Part shown: positions 8,589 to 16,243 of the stretch, piece after piece
How the letters are laid out: every line of letters starts with the position of its first letter
Numbering within the stretch: the first letter of the stretch is position 1
Notes under the pieces: model-generated
What the model was told of the DNA's origin: nothing
Database searches by the model: none
What the model saw: the letters and a program-made list of their open reading frames with translations, nothing else
Program-made: the position numbers and the translations under genes
Assembly (NCBI GenBank): GCA_029968055.1
Contig: JASCNX010000002.1
Location: 248,001 to 312,000, forward strand
Direction of reading: 5' to 3'
Length of the DNA: 64,000 bases
DNA from: Xenophilus aerolatus
GTDB lineage: Bacteria > Pseudomonadota > Gammaproteobacteria > Burkholderiales > Burkholderiaceae_C

Positions 8589-9371
8589 ATGACGCGCACT
8601 GCACCCCTGGCCTTCATCACCGGCGCGTCCAGCGGCATCGGCCAGGCGCTGGCCGGGCGCTTCGCCGATGCCGGCTACCGCCTGGCCCTCGTGGCGCGGC
8701 GTACGGCCGAGATCGAATCCTGGGCCGAGGCCCGTGGGTTGAGCGCAGAAGCCTATCGGATCTACAGCGCCGACGTGGGCGTGATCGACAGCATCGTGGC
8801 CGCGGGCGCCGACTGCCTGGCCACCCAGGGCCTGCCCGACGTGGTGATCGCCAACGCCGGCATCAGCGTGGGCATCGACACCGCCGAGCGAGCCGATATC
8901 GACGTGATGGCGCAGACCTTCGCCATCAACAACATCGGGCTGGCAGCGACCTTCCACCCATTCGTTGCGGCCATGGTGCAGCGCGGCAGCGGACGGCTGG
9001 TGGGCATCGGCAGCGTGGCATCGATCCGCGGCCTGCCGGGCCATGGCGCCTACTGCGCCAGCAAGGCGGGCGTTGTTGCGTACTGCGAAAGCCTGCGTGG
9101 CGAATTGCGCCCCACGGGCGTGAAGGTCGTCACCCTCTGCCCCGGCTACATCGACACGCCGCTCACGCAGGGCAACCGATACGGCATGCCCTTCCTGATG
9201 CAGGCAGACGATTTCGCCGAGCAAGCCTTCCGCGCCGTCGAGGCGGGCGCCAGCTACCGGGTGATCCCATGGCAGATGGGCGTGGTCGCCAAAATCATGC
9301 GGCTGATGCCGAACGCCCTCTTCGACCGCGCCGTCCAGGGGCGTGCGCGAAAGAAGCGCAGCGGCGAATAG
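8589..9371 (+). CDS. Short-chain dehydrogenase/reductase
   Basis: A classical NAD(P)-dependent SDR. Visible motifs are the cofactor-binding TGASSGIG near residues 11-18, NAG near 89, a Ser at 'IGSVAS', and the catalytic YCASK (Tyr-x-x-x-Lys) near 151-155; 'PGYIDTPLT' is also typical. The substrate cannot be inferred. I use the ATG at 8589 because it starts just before the Rossmann strand; a GTG at 8574 is possible. It follows lptC by 18 bases and may be read through from the Kdo/LPS operon, but nothing in the family ties it to LPS. Confidence 0.88.
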   Translation: MTRTAPLAFITGASSGIGQALAGRFADAGYRLALVARRTAEIESWAEARGLSAEAYRIYSADVGVIDSIVAAGADCLATQGLPDVVIANAGISVGIDTAERADIDVMAQTFAINNIGLAATFHPFVAAMVQRGSGRLVGIGSVASIRGLPGHGAYCASKAGVVAYCESLRGELRPTGVKVVTLCPGYIDTPLTQGNRYGMPFLMQADDFAEQAFRAVEAGASYRVIPWQMGVVAKIMRLMPNALFDRAVQGRARKKRSGE

Positions 9372-9417
9372 CCGGGCAGCAGCGCCGTCGGCCTGGCGGC
9401 CGCGCGCGGACGGGTGA

Positions 9418-9446
9418 AAAGAAAAAGGCTCCCGAGGGAGCCTTTC
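9418..9446 (-). terminator. Intrinsic terminator of the RRM-protein gene
   Basis: A perfect inverted repeat (AAAGGCTCCC at 9424-9433 with GGGAGCCTTT at 9436-9445) reads on the minus strand as a stem followed by five T, a C and four T. It lies 25 bases past the stop of the RNA-binding protein gene. The short A/T flanks on both sides make it plausibly bidirectional, serving the SDR gene as well. Confidence 0.85.
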
Positions 9447-9470
9447 GTCTGGTCTGCGACCGGGGGCGGA

Positions 9471-10019
9471 TCAGTAGCCGCTGTTGCCGCCGCCGTAGCC
9501 ACCGCCACGGTTGCCACCACCGCCGCCGCCGCGCGGACCCGTGCCGTAGGGGCTGCGGAAGCTGCCGTCGTTGCCGCCGCCGCTCGCACCGCGGCCACCG
9601 CCGTAGCCACCACCGCCGCCGCTGCGGCCGCCGCCACCACCGCCACCGTAGCCACCGCCGCCGCCACCACCGTAGCCACCGCCGCCGCCACCACCGTAGC
9701 CGCCGCCGCCGCCACCGCCGTAGCCACCGCCGCCACCACCACCGTAGCCACCGCTGCGGGGCGGACGCGGCTCCATGGGACGTGCTTCGTTCACGACGAC
9801 GCTGCGACCGCCCAGGGGCTGGCCGTTCATGCCCTGGATGGCGGCCTGCGCCTCGGCATCGCTGCCCATTTCGACGAAACCGAAGCCCTTGGAGCGGCCG
9901 GTTTCACGTTCCATCATGACCTTGGCACTGGTCACGGCGCCGAACTGGCCGAAGGCTTGTTCGAGATCTCCGTCGCGCACCGAATAAGGCAGGTTGCCGA
10001 CGTACAGTTTGTTGCCCAT
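9471..10019 (-). CDS. Glycine-rich RNA-binding protein with one RRM
   Basis: A 182-residue protein with one N-terminal RNA-recognition motif: RNP2 (LYVGNL, residues 5-10) and RNP1 (KGFGFVEM, about 43-50). A C-terminal half of about 80 residues follows that is almost only Gly and Tyr, built of GGYGGGGGG-type repeats with some Arg. This is the architecture of cyanobacterial Rbp and plant glycine-rich RNA-binding proteins, and of proteobacterial cold-responsive RRM proteins. The ATG at 10019 begins directly before the RRM; GGAGT lies about 6 bases upstream. Likely roles are RNA chaperoning or cold adaptation, by family. The repeats are coding, not a CRISPR or satellite. Confidence 0.93.
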   Translation of the reverse strand: MGNKLYVGNLPYSVRDGDLEQAFGQFGAVTSAKVMMERETGRSKGFGFVEMGSDAEAQAAIQGMNGQPLGGRSVVVNEARPMEPRPPRSGGYGGGGGGGYGGGGGGGYGGGGGGGYGGGGGGGYGGGGGGGRSGGGGGYGGGRGASGGGNDGSFRSPYGTGPRGGGGGGNRGGGYGGGNSGY

Positions 10020-10278
10020 CACGGGACTCCTATGAACACTGAGAAAAAGCGATGGAGTCCCGAAAGCGAGGCGCGCATTGCGCACACCAGGCGAAACTGA
10101 CCGATCACCGAATCGCCCCGGCATTTCCGACCGAAGGCCCGACCATTATGGGTGATTTATTTCGGGCGCAACTAGGAATTTGCCCCGGCACAACGCCATG
10201 GTTGCATTTAGGCAAAGCGAGCGCACGCTTACATGGATGAATTCCTACATCGAACTGGCTATGGGTAAACCCGCAGGC
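10020..10278. other. Intergenic region between divergent RRM gene and riboswitch
   Basis: No coding sequence is convincing here. The left part must hold the promoter and leader of the RRM gene. The central part (about 10140-10260) is noticeably richer in A and T than the rest of the window, which fits a promoter region. The right part leads into the manganese riboswitch. Confidence 0.5.
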
Positions 10279-10284
10279 TAGAAT
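10279..10284 (+). promoter_or_regulatory. Probable -10 element of the riboswitch transcript
   Basis: TAGAAT (4 of 6 matches to consensus, including TA...T) lies 6 bases before the predicted transcript start at about 10291, which is exactly where the first riboswitch stem begins. A weak -35 candidate, TGGCTA at 10256-10261, has 17-base spacing. Confidence 0.5.
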
Positions 10285-10290
10285 CGCCAC

Positions 10291-10403
10291 CGTCATTGGG
10301 GAGTAGCCGCCTTCCGCTCGAGAAGGGTGTGCGTCAACAGACTTGTCCTGCGCCCCACGCAGGCATGGCGTACACAGTGAATCACCTGGCGAGACCATTG
10401 ACT
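10291..10403 (+). promoter_or_regulatory. yybP-ykoY manganese riboswitch aptamer
   Basis: The two hallmark segments of the yybP-ykoY (Mn2+) aptamer are present: GGGGAGTAGCC at about 10298-10308 and GGCGAGACC at about 10388-10396. They form the facing loops L1 and L3. The closing stem P1 can be drawn: 10292-10299 (GTCATTGG) with 10395-10402 (CCATTGAC), 7 of 8 pairs. The next gene is an UPF0016 family exporter, one of the known targets of this riboswitch class. Manganese is expected to stabilise the aptamer and turn on export. Identification is from consensus by eye; a covariance search would settle it. Confidence 0.88.
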
Positions 10404-10462
10404 GCGCAACTTCGGGATATGGCCGAAGGGTTGCGTGGTCAATTGCGTCCTTCGGCCGAGGA
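10404..10462 (+). promoter_or_regulatory. Expression platform of the manganese riboswitch
   Basis: Mutually exclusive hairpins are visible. Hairpin A pairs 10405-10415 with 10423-10435 and can extend outward by pairing 10397-10402 with 10438-10443, which steals the 3' half of P1. Hairpin B pairs 10421-10429 (GGCCGAAGG) with 10449-10457 (CCTTCGGCC). A third, short pairing CCTT (10449-10452) with GAGG (10458-10461) would hide the Shine-Dalgarno. Inferred logic: with Mn, P1 forms, B forms and the ribosome site is free; without Mn, extended A forms and CCTT masks GAGG. No T-run is present, so control is probably translational. Confidence 0.6.
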
Positions 10463-10473
10463 ACCCCGTCATC

Positions 10474-11034
10474 ATGGAAGCTTTTCTGGTTGCCACCGGC
10501 ATCGTCGCGCTGGCAGAAATGGGCGACAAGACCCAACTTCTCTCCCTCGTGCTCGCTGCACGTTTCCGCAAGCCCTGGCCGATCGTGCTGGGCATCTTCG
10601 CCGCCACCATCGTCAACCATGCGCTTGCCGGCGCCGTGGGCGCCTGGGTCACGCGCGCCCTCGGCCCCGACGTGCTGCGATGGATCCTCGGCATCTCCTT
10701 CATCGCCATGGCGATCTGGATGCTGATTCCCGACAAGCTGGACGACGAGGACACACCCAAGACCTCGCGCTTCGGCGTCTTCGGCACCACGCTGGTCGCC
10801 TTCTTCCTCGCCGAAATGGGCGACAAGACGCAGATCGCCACCGTGATGCTGGCCGCGCGCTTCACGCACGACTACCTGTGGGTCGTCGTCGGCACCACGC
10901 TGGGCATGATGCTGGCCAACGCGCCGGTGGTCTTCCTGGGCGAGCGCATCGTGCGCAAGGTGCCCATCAAGCTGGTGCACACCATCTCGGCCGTGATCTT
11001 CCTGGGCCTGGGCCTGCTGGCGCTCTTCGGCTAG
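10474..11034 (+). CDS. UPF0016/TMEM165-GDT1 family manganese exporter
   Basis: A 186-residue inner-membrane protein with about six spans arranged as two homologous halves, each with the family signature E-x-G-D-K-T: AEMGDKTQ near residues 14-21 and again near 114-121. Family members (Vibrio MneA, yeast Gdt1, human TMEM165) move Mn2+ or Ca2+; bacterial ones export manganese. The ATG at 10474 follows AGGA at 11 bases and places the first motif correctly. The preceding manganese riboswitch gives the regulation and strongly supports Mn2+ as substrate. A manganese importer, mntH, is also in the window at 60.8 kb. Confidence 0.93.
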   Translation: MEAFLVATGIVALAEMGDKTQLLSLVLAARFRKPWPIVLGIFAATIVNHALAGAVGAWVTRALGPDVLRWILGISFIAMAIWMLIPDKLDDEDTPKTSRFGVFGTTLVAFFLAEMGDKTQIATVMLAARFTHDYLWVVVGTTLGMMLANAPVVFLGERIVRKVPIKLVHTISAVIFLGLGLLALFG

Positions 11035-11047
11035 GAACGCCCGCGCC

Positions 11048-11076
11048 CTGCCAATGGGCCAGGCGGGCGATATACT
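11048..11076 (+). promoter_or_regulatory. Sigma-70-type promoter of metX leader
   Basis: TATACT at 11071-11076 (5 of 6 to consensus) with CTGCCA at 11048-11053 (4 of 6) at 17-base spacing. Transcription would start near 11083, about 14 bases before the SAM-II aptamer. Confidence 0.6.
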
Positions 11077-11096
11077 GCCCGCTCCCTTCGGGGAGC

Positions 11097-11146
11097 AGCG
11101 CCGATTTGCTTCAGCTTGCGGGCGCTCAACAAATACAGCTAAAGAC
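11097..11146 (+). promoter_or_regulatory. SAM-II riboswitch
   Basis: The segment matches the SAM-II (SAM-alpha) H-type pseudoknot. The P1 stem is AGCGCC (11097-11102) with GGCGCT (11121-11126). CGATTTG follows P1, CTTGC precedes its 3' strand, and the 3' signature AAATACAGCTAAAG (11131-11144) carries the conserved GCTAAA. Order and spacing fit the known metX-linked SAM-II structure closely. SAM binding should shut off the methionine-synthesis genes downstream. The terminator immediately after supplies an expression platform. Confidence 0.88.
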
Positions 11147-11158
11147 GTCCACGGAATG

Positions 11159-11192
11159 ACCCGGCTCGTTTTTGGCGAGGCCGGGTTTTTTC
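11159..11192 (+). terminator. Riboswitch-associated intrinsic terminator
   Basis: CCCGGC(TCG) at 11160-11168 pairs with CGA-G-GCCGGG at 11176-11185 (one bulged G), followed by six T. It lies 13 bases after the SAM-II core and 87 bases before metX, so it most likely acts as the attenuator that stops transcription when SAM is bound. Confidence 0.82.
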
Positions 11193-11203
11193 ATTTTTCA
11201 CAT

Positions 11204-11276
11204 GCGCCCCCACGTTCGCTTCGTTCACTGCCCCCTGGGGGGGCGCTCAGCGCCCTTCGGGCGGCCGGGCGGCCGC
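11204..11276. repeat. GC-rich complex palindromic element before metX
   Basis: Between the attenuator and the metX ATG lies a dense block of nested inverted repeats (CCCCC/GGGGG, GGGCGCT-CAGCGCCC, GGCGGCCGGGCGGCC). The composition and arrangement resemble REP-type intergenic elements seen in Comamonadaceae, but only this copy is in the window, so the repeat status is my inference. Confidence 0.45.
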
Positions 11277-11278
11277 TG

Positions 11279-12412
11279 ATGTCTTTCGAGGTCGTTCCCC
11301 AATCGATGCATTTCGAAGCGCCGCTGCCGCTGCGCAGCGGGGCGTCGATCCGCGACTACTCGCTCGCCTACGAGACCTACGGCACGCTCAACGCCGACAG
11401 GAGCAACGCGGTGCTCGTGTGCCACGCGCTCAACGCCTCGCACCACGTCGCGGGCGTCTACGCGGGCCAGCCGAAATCCGAGGGTTGGTGGGACAACATG
11501 ATCGGCCCGGGCAAGTCGCTCGACACCGACCGTTTCTTCGTCATCGGCATCAACAACCTCGGCTCCTGCTTCGGCTCCACCGGCCCGATGCACACGAACC
11601 CCGACACCGGCCGCATCTACGGCGCCGACTTCCCGGTGGTCACCGTCGAGGACTGGGTCGATGCACAGGCCCGCCTGCTCGACGCGCTGGGCATCGACAC
11701 GCTCGCGGCCGTCATGGGCGGCAGCCTCGGCGGCATGCAGGCGCTCTCGTGGACCCTGCAATACCCCGACCGCGTGCGCCATGCCGCCGTGATCGCCAGC
11801 GCGCCCAACCTCAACGCCGAGAACATCGCCTTCAACGAGGTGGCGCGCCGCGCCATCGTGACCGACCCCGACTTCCACGGCGGCCACTTCTACGAGCACG
11901 GCGTGGTGCCCAAGCGCGGCCTGCGCATCGCCCGCATGATCGGCCACATCACGTACCTGAGCGACGACGTGATGAACCAGAAGTTCGGAAGGCAACTCAA
12001 GTCGGACGACCTGCGCTATTCGACCCAGGACATCGAGTTCCAGATCGAGAGCTACCTGCGCTACCAGGGCGACAAGTTCAGCGAGTACTTCGACGCCAAT
12101 ACCTATCTGCTCATCACTCGCGCGCTGGACTACTTCGACCCGGCCGGTGCGTACGGCGGCGACCTGCGCGCCGCCTTCGCGCGCGCCACGGCCAAGTTCC
12201 TGCTCGTGAGCTTCACCACCGACTGGCGCTTCTCGCCGGCGCGCAGCCGCGAGATCGTCAAGGCCCTGCTCGACAACCGCCGCAGCGTGAGCTACGCCGA
12301 GATCGACGCCCCGCACGGGCACGACGCCTTCCTGCTCGACGACGTGCGCTACCTCGGCGTGGTGCGCTCGTGGTTCGAGCGCATCGCGGCCGAACTGGGG
12401 GATGCAAGATGA
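11279..12412 (+). CDS. metX: Homoserine O-acyltransferase MetX
   Basis: Acylates homoserine at the start of methionine synthesis. The 377-residue alpha/beta hydrolase has the nucleophile elbow [13 protein letters not shown] near residues 145-157, the family block '[11 protein letters not shown]' near 93-103, the catalytic Asp in 'TTDWRFSP' near 316 and the His in 'PHGHDAF' near 349. MetX proteins use either acetyl-CoA or succinyl-CoA, and I cannot tell which here. The ATG at 11279 starts MSFEVVPQ just before conserved sequence; no Shine-Dalgarno is visible. Controlled by the upstream SAM-II riboswitch. Its stop overlaps the metW start (ATGA). Confidence 0.95.
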   Translation: MSFEVVPQSMHFEAPLPLRSGASIRDYSLAYETYGTLNADRSNAVLVCHALNASHHVAGVYAGQPKSEGWWDNMIGPGKSLDTDRFFVIGINNLGSCFGSTGPMHTNPDTGRIYGADFPVVTVEDWVDAQARLLDALGIDTLAAVMGGSLGGMQALSWTLQYPDRVRHAAVIASAPNLNAENIAFNEVARRAIVTDPDFHGGHFYEHGVVPKRGLRIARMIGHITYLSDDVMNQKFGRQLKSDDLRYSTQDIEFQIESYLRYQGDKFSEYFDANTYLLITRALDYFDPAGAYGGDLRAAFARATAKFLLVSFTTDWRFSPARSREIVKALLDNRRSVSYAEIDAPHGHDAFLLDDVRYLGVVRSWFERIAAELGDAR

Positions 12413-12996
12413 CCGGCGCCGACGTGCAGGACCCGATCGCCCGCCTCGTGCCCGAGGGCGCACGCGTGCTCGACCTCGGCTGCGGCGACGGCGCGCTGCT
12501 CCAGCGCCTGCAGCGCCAGCGCGGCTGCTCGGGCTACGGCGTCGAGATCGCCGACGGCAACGTGCTGCAATGCGTGCGCCGCGGCGTCGACGTGATCCAG
12601 CTCAACCTCGACGAGGGCCTGTCGATGTTCGAGGACGCGAGCTTCGACGTCGTGCTGCAGATCGACACCCTGCAGCACCTGCGCAATGCCGAAGTCATGC
12701 TGCGCGAGACGGCGCGCGTGGGCCGCTTCGGCATCGTCGCCTTTCCCAACTTCGCGCACTGGCCCAACCGCGTGAGCATCGCGCGCGGGCGCATGCCCGT
12801 CACGCGCCGCCTGCCCTACCAGTGGTACGACACGCCCAACATCCGTGTCGGCACCTTCAAGGATTTCGAGGTGCTCGCGCAACGCAACCGCCTGCGCATC
12901 CTCGACGCCTTCGGCCTTCAGGACGGGCGCGTGGTGCGCTGGCTGCCCAACGCGCGCGCGAGCACGGCGGTCTTCAAGTTCGAGCGGGCGGCCTGA
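12409..12996 (+). CDS. metW: Methionine biosynthesis protein MetW
   Basis: The 195-residue protein is a small class-I methyltransferase-fold protein with the SAM motif [11 protein letters not shown] near residues 20-30 and the family signature '[11 protein letters not shown]' near 113-123. MetW is the obligate partner of MetX in many proteobacteria, where the pair supports homoserine acylation and methionine synthesis; whether it methylates anything is unclear. Overlap of ATG with the metX TGA shows translational coupling and shared SAM-II control. Confidence 0.93.
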   Translation: MTGADVQDPIARLVPEGARVLDLGCGDGALLQRLQRQRGCSGYGVEIADGNVLQCVRRGVDVIQLNLDEGLSMFEDASFDVVLQIDTLQHLRNAEVMLRETARVGRFGIVAFPNFAHWPNRVSIARGRMPVTRRLPYQWYDTPNIRVGTFKDFEVLAQRNRLRILDAFGLQDGRVVRWLPNARASTAVFKFERAA

Positions 12997-13010
12997 GGCC
13001 TGCTGCACCC

Positions 13011-13838
13011 ATGCCCCGCTTCGCTGCCAACCTTTCGTTGATGTACACCGAGCTGCCCTTCCTCGATCGCTTCGGGGCGGCCGCGAAGGATGGCTTTCGC
13101 GCCGTGGAGTACCTGTTCCCCTACGCCTGGCCCGCGGAGGAACTTGCCGCGCGGCTGCAGGCCCATGGCTTGGTGCAGGTCCTGTTCAATGCGCCGCCGG
13201 GTGGCACCACCACCGAGTCGATCGCCGACGCGTGGGACCGGGGCTCGCGTGGCACGGCGAGCGTGCCGGGCCGCGAGGCGGAGTTCCGCGACGGCGTGCT
13301 GCGCGCCCTGGACTATGCGGCGGCCCTCGATTGCCCGCGCGTTCACCTGATGGCCGGCCTGCTCGATCCGGCGGGGTCGCGCGAGCGGGCTGCCGAGGTC
13401 TATCGAGAGAACCTGCGATGGGCCGCGGCCGAGGCGGCGAAGGCGGGCCGCGACGTGCTGATCGAGCCGATCAACACGCGCGATGTGCCGGGCTTCTTCC
13501 TGAACCGGCAGGACGAGGCGCATGCGACCGTGCAGGCGGTGGGCGCGCCCAACCTCAAGGTGCAGATGGATCTGTACCACTGCCAGATCGTCGAGGGCGA
13601 CGTGGCGATGAAGATCCGCCAGTACCTGCCGACCGGCCGCGTGGGCCACTTCCAGATCGCCGGGGTGCCGCAGCGGCACGAACCCGACGTGGGTGAACTG
13701 CATCACCCGTATCTCTTCGAGGTCATCGACGAGGTGGCGGCGGGCTGCGGCTGGGAGGGCTTCATCGGCTGCGAGTACCGCCCGCGTGGCGGCACGAGCG
13801 AGGGGCTGGGGTGGGCGCGTGAGTGGCTGGGGGATTGA
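13011..13838 (+). CDS. Hydroxypyruvate isomerase family (Hyi/OtnI-type) protein
   Basis: A 275-residue xylose-isomerase-like TIM barrel. The start [20 protein letters not shown] is characteristic of the Hyi family, as are '[15 protein letters not shown]' near 146-160 and '[16 protein letters not shown]' near the C-terminus; each carries a metal- and substrate-binding Glu. Hyi interconverts hydroxypyruvate and tartronate semialdehyde; the closely related OtnI acts on 2-oxo-tetronate phosphate. No glyoxylate-carboligase or otnK gene adjoins, so the substrate stays open. It starts 14 bases after metW and may share its transcript. Confidence 0.85.
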   Translation: MPRFAANLSLMYTELPFLDRFGAAAKDGFRAVEYLFPYAWPAEELAARLQAHGLVQVLFNAPPGGTTTESIADAWDRGSRGTASVPGREAEFRDGVLRALDYAAALDCPRVHLMAGLLDPAGSRERAAEVYRENLRWAAAEAAKAGRDVLIEPINTRDVPGFFLNRQDEAHATVQAVGAPNLKVQMDLYHCQIVEGDVAMKIRQYLPTGRVGHFQIAGVPQRHEPDVGELHHPYLFEVIDEVAAGCGWEGFIGCEYRPRGGTSEGLGWAREWLGD

Positions 13839-13890
13839 CTCGTCCACCTGGGCTGAACCCGGCCGGCGGCCGCGCTCACCCAACCAAGAC

Positions 13891-14874
13891 TCAGAGCTCG
13901 TTCCCACAACGCCTGCAATAGTGCGCGTCCGCCGCGTGCCCATCGCTGCCGCATTCCTCGCAAACCCGCGTCGAGGACGGCGCTGAGGCCGCTGCCGCCG
14001 TGTGCTCGGCCACTGCGCGCGCCACGCGCAGCGTCCGGTCCTGCAGCCGTCGTTGCGCGCTCATCTCGGCCGTCACTATGCCGGTCGGCACCGCCAGCAC
14101 CCCCCAGCCCGAAAGCATCATCACCGACGCGATCAGGCGGCCCAGGTCGCTCTTGGGCACGATGTCGCCGAAGCCCACCGTCGTCATCGTCGACACCGCC
14201 CAGTACATCGCGATCGGGATGCTCGTGAACCCGTGCGCCGGCCCCTCGATCACGTACATCAGCGTGCCGGCCACCAGCACGATCATCAGCACGAAGCCCA
14301 GGAACACCGTGATCTTGCGCCGGCTCGCCACCATCGCCATGGCCAGCGCGCGGTACTCGTGCGCGTAGCGCGAGAGCTTGAAGATGCGAAACACCCGCAG
14401 CAGCCGCAGCACCCGCACGTCGATCAGCGCGCCCAGCGACGGCTCCAGCGCCACCAGGTAGGTCGGCAGCAGCGCCAGCAGGTCGATCACGCCGTAGAAG
14501 CTGCGCGCATAGCGCCACGGCCTGTCCACGCAGGCCAGCCGTGCCAGGTACTCCAGCGTGAAGGCGGCCGTGAAGATCCATTCGACGCGATGCAGCAGTG
14601 CGCCTTGCGCCTCGCGAGCCGCGGCCACGCTGTCGAGCATGACCACGGTCACGCTCGACAGGATCACGGCGATCAGGAGCAAGTCGAAGGCCCGACCTGC
14701 ACGGGTCTCCGACTCGAAGATCACCGTGAACAGCCGCCGGCGCCAGCCGCCCGCGGGCTTGCCGAAGCGCTCGTCGGCGGCACGGTCGTCGAACATGCCG
14801 GGAATGTCGTCGGCATGGACCGGGTGGTCGGTGGCGCGCTCGTGCGCCGGAAGCAAATCGTTGGGCTGCGGCAT
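13891..14874 (-). CDS. Voltage-gated-type potassium channel with C-terminal zinc ribbon
   Basis: A 327-residue ion-channel protein. It has about 60 cytoplasmic residues, then six membrane segments. S4 is clear (RVLRLLRVFRIFKLSRY, with an Arg every third or fourth position). The pore loop carries the filter TTVGFGD, so potassium selectivity is likely. After S6 comes a basic helix and then, at the extreme C-terminus, a zinc ribbon (CEEC ... CRRC). S1-S6 plus filter agree with bacterial Kv-like channels; the ribbon is an uncommon add-on. Start MPQPNDLL at 14874 is preferred over upstream in-frame codons because those lie in non-conserved sequence. It is convergent with the gene to its left and divergent from the YigZ-like gene. 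Confidence 0.9.
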   Translation of the reverse strand: MPQPNDLLPAHERATDHPVHADDIPGMFDDRAADERFGKPAGGWRRRLFTVIFESETRAGRAFDLLLIAVILSSVTVVMLDSVAAAREAQGALLHRVEWIFTAAFTLEYLARLACVDRPWRYARSFYGVIDLLALLPTYLVALEPSLGALIDVRVLRLLRVFRIFKLSRYAHEYRALAMAMVASRRKITVFLGFVLMIVLVAGTLMYVIEGPAHGFTSIPIAMYWAVSTMTTVGFGDIVPKSDLGRLIASVMMLSGWGVLAVPTGIVTAEMSAQRRLQDRTLRVARAVAEHTAAAASAPSSTRVCEECGSDGHAADAHYCRRCGNEL

Positions 14875-14956
14875 GATCGGAACCTTTCTGGCCGCGAGCC
14901 CGACACCGGGTGCGGCGACGCCATTGTTCCGCGTCGCGCGGCATGCCTGCCTTTCC

Positions 14957-15538
14957 ATGCCCCACACCCTCGCCGCACCGGCGACCGCCGAACTGCTGCT
15001 GCGCAAGAGCCGCTTCATCGCCTGCGTGCAGCCGGTGCCCGACCGCGCCGCCGCGCAGGCCATCGTCGCCGCGCTGCGGGCCGGGCACCCGGGTGCCGCG
15101 CACGTCTGCTGGGCGCTGATGGCCGGCGGCCAGTCGGCCGCGGTGGACGACGGCGAGCCCAGCGGCACCGCCGGCCGGCCCATGCTGGAGGTGCTGCGCC
15201 ACCACGACCTCGAGGGCGTGCTGGCCACGGTCGTGCGCTATTTCGGTGGCATCAAGCTGGGCGCCGGCGGCCTGGTGCGGGCGTACACCGACAGCGTGGC
15301 CCAGGCCCTTCAGCAAGCGCAGGTCGTGCCGCTGCAGCGCCTGCAGACGCTGTGCTGCGCCGTGCCCTATGCCTTCGAGGGCGCCGTTCGGCGCGAACTC
15401 GCGGCGGCACAGGCTGTCCTGCGCGAGGTGTCGCACGGCACGCTGGTCGAGTTGCGCTTCGACGTCCCCGAGGCCGGGTCCGCCGATCTGGTGCGACGCA
15501 TCGATGACCTGGCGCAAGGCCGCTCCGCATGGCGCTGA
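14957..15538 (+). CDS. IMPACT/YigZ family protein
   Basis: The 193-residue protein matches YigZ: an N-terminal UPF0029/Impact domain with KSRFIACVQPV near 15-25, the signature 'DDGEPSGTAGRPMLEVL' near 65-81, and 'VVRYFGGIKLGAGGLVRAY' near 94-112. A smaller C-terminal ferredoxin-like domain (DUF1949) follows. The eukaryotic homologue IMPACT modulates Gcn2 signalling; bacterial members bind RNA or ribosomes by structural inference and lack a settled function. Start ATG at 14957 gives MPHTLAAP directly before the domain. Divergent from the channel gene. Confidence 0.9.
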   Translation: MPHTLAAPATAELLLRKSRFIACVQPVPDRAAAQAIVAALRAGHPGAAHVCWALMAGGQSAAVDDGEPSGTAGRPMLEVLRHHDLEGVLATVVRYFGGIKLGAGGLVRAYTDSVAQALQQAQVVPLQRLQTLCCAVPYAFEGAVRRELAAAQAVLREVSHGTLVELRFDVPEAGSADLVRRIDDLAQGRSAWR

Positions 15539-15687
15539 TCGCCCGCAGCGCCTGCCACCGGCTCTCCACGCAGCCAAAAGTACGCGTATGGCCGCAAAGG
15601 CTTGGATTTGGTTACCGATCTTTCCCAATGAAGTGCGGCGCGGGCGTGAGCGCTCCCTACGATGGCCGTTTTCCCGAGGAGCTCCCA

Positions 15688-16236
15688 TTGGCATCGCAAT
15701 CCCCCTTTTTCGGCAAGCGTGACCGCGACACCGACAGCCTGACCTCCCGCCCCGCACCGCTCGTCGGCAGCGGCACCAACCTGTCGGGCACGCCCGTGAA
15801 TCCCTCGTCCCTCACCACCACCACCAGCGCGGCCACCGCCAGCAGCAGCGCACCGGCCAAGGAAGGCGGCAGCAAGCTCACCGTCGGCCCCAATATCAAG
15901 CTCAAGGGCGTCGAGATCACCGATTGCGACACGCTGGTCGTCGAGGGCATCGTCGAGGCCACCATGGACTCGCGCGTGATCCAGATCGCCGAGCAGGGCT
16001 CCTTCAAGGGCTCGGTGGCCATCGACATCGCGGAGATCCGCGGCGTGTTCGACGGCGACCTCACGGCGCGCGAGAAGCTCGTGATCCATGCCACCGGCAA
16101 GGTCACCGGGAAGATCCGCTACGGCAAGATCGTCATCGAGGAGGGCGGCCAGCTCTCCGGCGAGATCAGCGTCGGCACCGGCGGCAGCAGCGCCAGCAAC
16201 GACAGCAAGCCCGCGCCGCTGCAAGCCGCGGCGTGA
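15688..16236 (+). CDS. Bactofilin (polymer-forming cytoskeletal protein)
   Basis: A 182-residue protein whose C-terminal 110 or so residues form the DUF583/bactofilin right-handed beta-helix. This is visible as short strands with hydrophobic residues repeated at turns ('LVVEGIVEATMDS', 'FKGSVAIDIAEIRGVFDGDL', 'KVTGKIRYGKIVIEEGGQLSGEI'). The N-terminus (about 65 residues) is disordered and Ser/Thr-rich. Bactofilins self-polymerise at the membrane and organise cell-wall enzymes and shape. I chose a TTG start at 15688 because GAGGAG lies exactly 6 bases before it; an in-frame ATG 20 codons upstream (15628) has no ribosome site. A terminator follows inside the neighbouring gene. Confidence 0.9.
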   Translation: MASQSPFFGKRDRDTDSLTSRPAPLVGSGTNLSGTPVNPSSLTTTTSAATASSSAPAKEGGSKLTVGPNIKLKGVEITDCDTLVVEGIVEATMDSRVIQIAEQGSFKGSVAIDIAEIRGVFDGDLTAREKLVIHATGKVTGKIRYGKIVIEEGGQLSGEISVGTGGSSASNDSKPAPLQAAA

Positions 16237-16243
16237 CGCAGGC

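Noticed and set aside
9254-9751. Ala/Val/Thr-only frame on the minus strand
   Set aside because: Frame-shifted reading of the glycine-codon repeats of the RRM gene.
9560-9760. Short tandem repeats that could suggest a CRISPR array or satellite
   Set aside because: They encode the Gly-Tyr repeats of the RRM protein, stay in frame, and have no unique spacers.
10105-10980. Minus-strand frame covering the riboswitch and UPF0016 gene
   Set aside because: His/Asp/Gly-rich shadow; the plus strand has a riboswitch and a conserved exporter in the same place.
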